Shown: positions 14,283 through 15,341 of the stretch, one piece after another
Position numbering within the stretch: the first letter of the stretch is position 1
Layout: every line of letters starts with the position of its first letter
Source: Candidatus Thiodiazotropha sp. (ex Gloverina cf. vestifex)
Lineage (GTDB): Bacteria; Pseudomonadota; Gammaproteobacteria; Chromatiales; Chromatiaceae
Direction of reading: 5' to 3'
Length of the DNA: 15,341 nucleotides
Assembly (NCBI GenBank): GCA_025656435.1
Contig: JAHXHT010000028.1
Location: forward strand, 1-15,341
Made by a program: the position numbers and the translations under genes
Notes under the pieces: generated by a model
The model's input: only the letters and a program-made list of their open reading frames with translations
Databases searched by the model: none
What the model was told of the DNA's origin: nothing

Positions 14283-14312
14283 ATGTAGAAAGGGAACCTA
14301 CATTTTTCTTTG
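14283..14312 (+). terminator. Probable intrinsic terminator of the respiratory operon
   Basis: ATGTAG (14283-14288) pairs with CTACAT (14298-14303) around a 9-nt loop, followed directly by a T-rich stretch (TTTTTCTTT). The stem is short and AT-rich, so it may be weak. It lies 68 nt after the diiron-protein stop and before the efflux gene, the place expected for an operon end. Confidence 0.45.
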
Positions 14313-14392
14313 GTTGGCAAACTAAGAAATCTCTGTTAACGCTACGTGCGTAGTGTGTTCATGGCTGAACCTCACGCCATGCAGAGGAAATT

Positions 14393-15259
14393 ATGAAGAC
14401 TGTCTGTGCATATAGGGCAAAACCACCCTATGTCTTTGGCTTGTATTACCTCCTGTTTTACTCGGTTTTAATCCTCAACCTGACGTTCTTATCGACAACC
14501 AGTCGCGCTGATGAAGTCATCTCATACGATCTGGATCAAGCGATTGCCACTGCATTAGAGAATAATCGTTTAAGAACCATTTCCCAACAATCCTTGGAAA
14601 TAGCAGAGGCCCAATATCAGCAGGCCCAATCTGCATACTGGCCAGCACTGAGTCTCAATGCCAGCTTTCAACGACGGGATGAGAGCGCTATCTTCGAATA
14701 CCCGGAGATGAATTTTGATCTGGCCCCCGGTATGTTGCCGCCAGTGAATATCCCTCCGCAAGAGATCGAGATATTGGGTCGTGACACCTCACTCTACTCT
14801 CTCGAAATGACCTATCCTCTCTACACAGGTGGTAAGCGCTCGAGCCTGGTCAAACAAGCACGTATCGGAATCGATATTGCGAGTAAAGAAGTACGTCGCA
14901 CTGATCTACAAGTGGTACAGGATGTTAAGCGCTACTTCTACGCAGCGCTCTACACCCATCAATTGAGGAATCTCGCGGAGGAAATCACAATATCCTTCGA
15001 AGTCCTGAGAGATGTCACACGGGCCTTCTACGAAGGCGGCTCTAACTCAGTCAACAAACTTGATCTGTTGCAAAGTAAATTGGTGCATGCCTTGGCGGAT
15101 GCAACCCTTGCTGAGCTGACTGCCAAGCATAAATCATCCCTTGCTGCGCTTGCTTTCGCCATGGGTCTGGACTGGCGGGAAAAGATCAAGCTGAAGAATC
15201 CTGCCTATCCAACAACAGTTGAAAATACAGAACTGGAGATGCTTGTTGAGCAAGGGTAA
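14393..15259 (+). pseudogene. TolC-family outer-membrane efflux protein, 3' truncated
   Basis: 288 aa; full TolC/OEP proteins are about 420-500 aa, so the C-terminal third is missing. AGAGG at 14383-14387 supports the ATG at 14393. A long signal peptide (hydrophobic core about 16-34) probably ends at TSRA before DEV. The first OEP repeat follows: YDLDQAIATALENN, AQYQQAQSAYWPALSLNASF and an ALAFAMGLDW segment, all usual for periplasmic helices and strands of this family. The frame stops at TAA (15257-15259) just after LEMLVEQG, where a second repeat would normally begin, and insertion-sequence DNA starts at about that point. The gene is probably broken by that insertion. Partner pump genes are not in the window. 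Confidence 0.75.
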
Positions 15260-15341
15260 TCCCCCCATTAATAATGGGACTCAAAAGTAGTCACTGTTAA
15301 GCTGTCTGAGCCAGCTTCTGTATCGGGGTGATTCCACCTAA
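15260..15341 (-). mobile_element. Terminal part of an insertion sequence, running off the window
   Basis: After the TolC-like frame stops, the sequence changes character. CCCATTA-A-TAATGGG (15264-15278) is a perfect palindrome around one base, and a minus-strand frame reads as the last residues of a transposase. The exact tip cannot be fixed without the other end; it probably lies between 15250 and 15276. Orientation follows the transposase. Confidence 0.6.
15297..15341 (-). CDS. Transposase C-terminal end (integrase-core type), partial
   Basis: Read on the minus strand from the window edge, the last 14 codons give LGGITPIQKLAQTA and a stop (TAA, complement of 15297-15299). LGG-TP near the C-terminus is typical of DDE integrase-core transposases of the IS3/IS481 kind, where it follows the RPH.ALGG.TP motif. 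Only this fragment is visible, so the family is a guess from one motif. Confidence 0.5.
   Translation of the reverse strand, partial: LGGITPIQKLAQTA

Noticed and set aside
14330..14365. Palindromic CTAC-GTGC-GTAG near the efflux gene as an operator
   Set aside because: The stem is only 4-5 bp and matches no regulator site I know; it may be chance.
1..15341. tRNA, rRNA or CRISPR array
   Set aside because: No cloverleaf-like sequences, rRNA segments or regularly spaced direct repeats were seen on either strand.

Overview
The window comes from a bacterium, most likely a gammaproteobacterium. It has a CreD-type inner-membrane protein, a TolC-type outer-membrane efflux protein, moderately GC-rich operon DNA, and short palindromic repeats of a kind common in Chromatiales-like genomes. 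The exact organism cannot be fixed from the sequence; a sulfur-metabolising lineage would fit but is a guess.

Layout: (1) 152-1480 creD. (2) 1481-1957 non-coding, with a weak terminator-like hairpin and probably the promoter of the next operon. (3) 1958-13714 one long operon, all on the plus strand, encoding a 13-protein membrane-bound respiratory complex. Eight membrane subunits come first: MrpE, MrpF, MrpG, a DUF4040 protein, a DUF4040/MbhE-MrpB fusion, MrpC, and two large MrpD/NuoL-type pumps. Then come a NuoH-like anchor, NuoB-, NuoC- and NuoD-like electron-transfer subunits, and a 623-aa protein fusing a NuoI-like 2x[4Fe-4S] ferredoxin to a GltD/NfnL-type FAD-NAD(P)H oxidoreductase. A rubrerythrin-like diiron protein (13711-14214) is translationally coupled to the end. 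(4) 14215-14392 has a terminator-like hairpin. (5) 14393-15259 is a truncated TolC-family gene. (6) 15260-15341 is the edge of an insertion sequence whose transposase lies on the minus strand.

The gene order (A B C D F G H H' M J K L N in archaeal nomenclature) is that of the Mbx/Mbs complex of Pyrococcus, not of respiratory complex I. The NuoD-like subunit has only one cysteine of each [NiFe]-ligand pair (Cys77 and Cys374; the partner positions are Asp80 and Glu377), so it is neither a hydrogenase nor an ordinary complex I subunit. My inference is that NAD(P)H or ferredoxin electrons enter or leave through the fused last subunit, pass along Fe-S clusters to a modified active site, and drive Na+ or H+ transport by the Mrp-like membrane arm. 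The substrate (sulfane sulfur, ferredoxin or something else) cannot be read from sequence.

The operon is packed with ATGA start/stop overlaps except at three junctions (M/J, K/L, L/N). Each of these holds a repeat-type insertion: an 83-bp palindromic MITE-like element, a 102-bp AT-rich inverted-repeat element, and a cassette carrying an S23-type four-helix-bundle gene bounded by inverted copies of the same AT-rich repeat. The last copy now encodes part of the N-terminus of the ferredoxin-GltD fusion protein.
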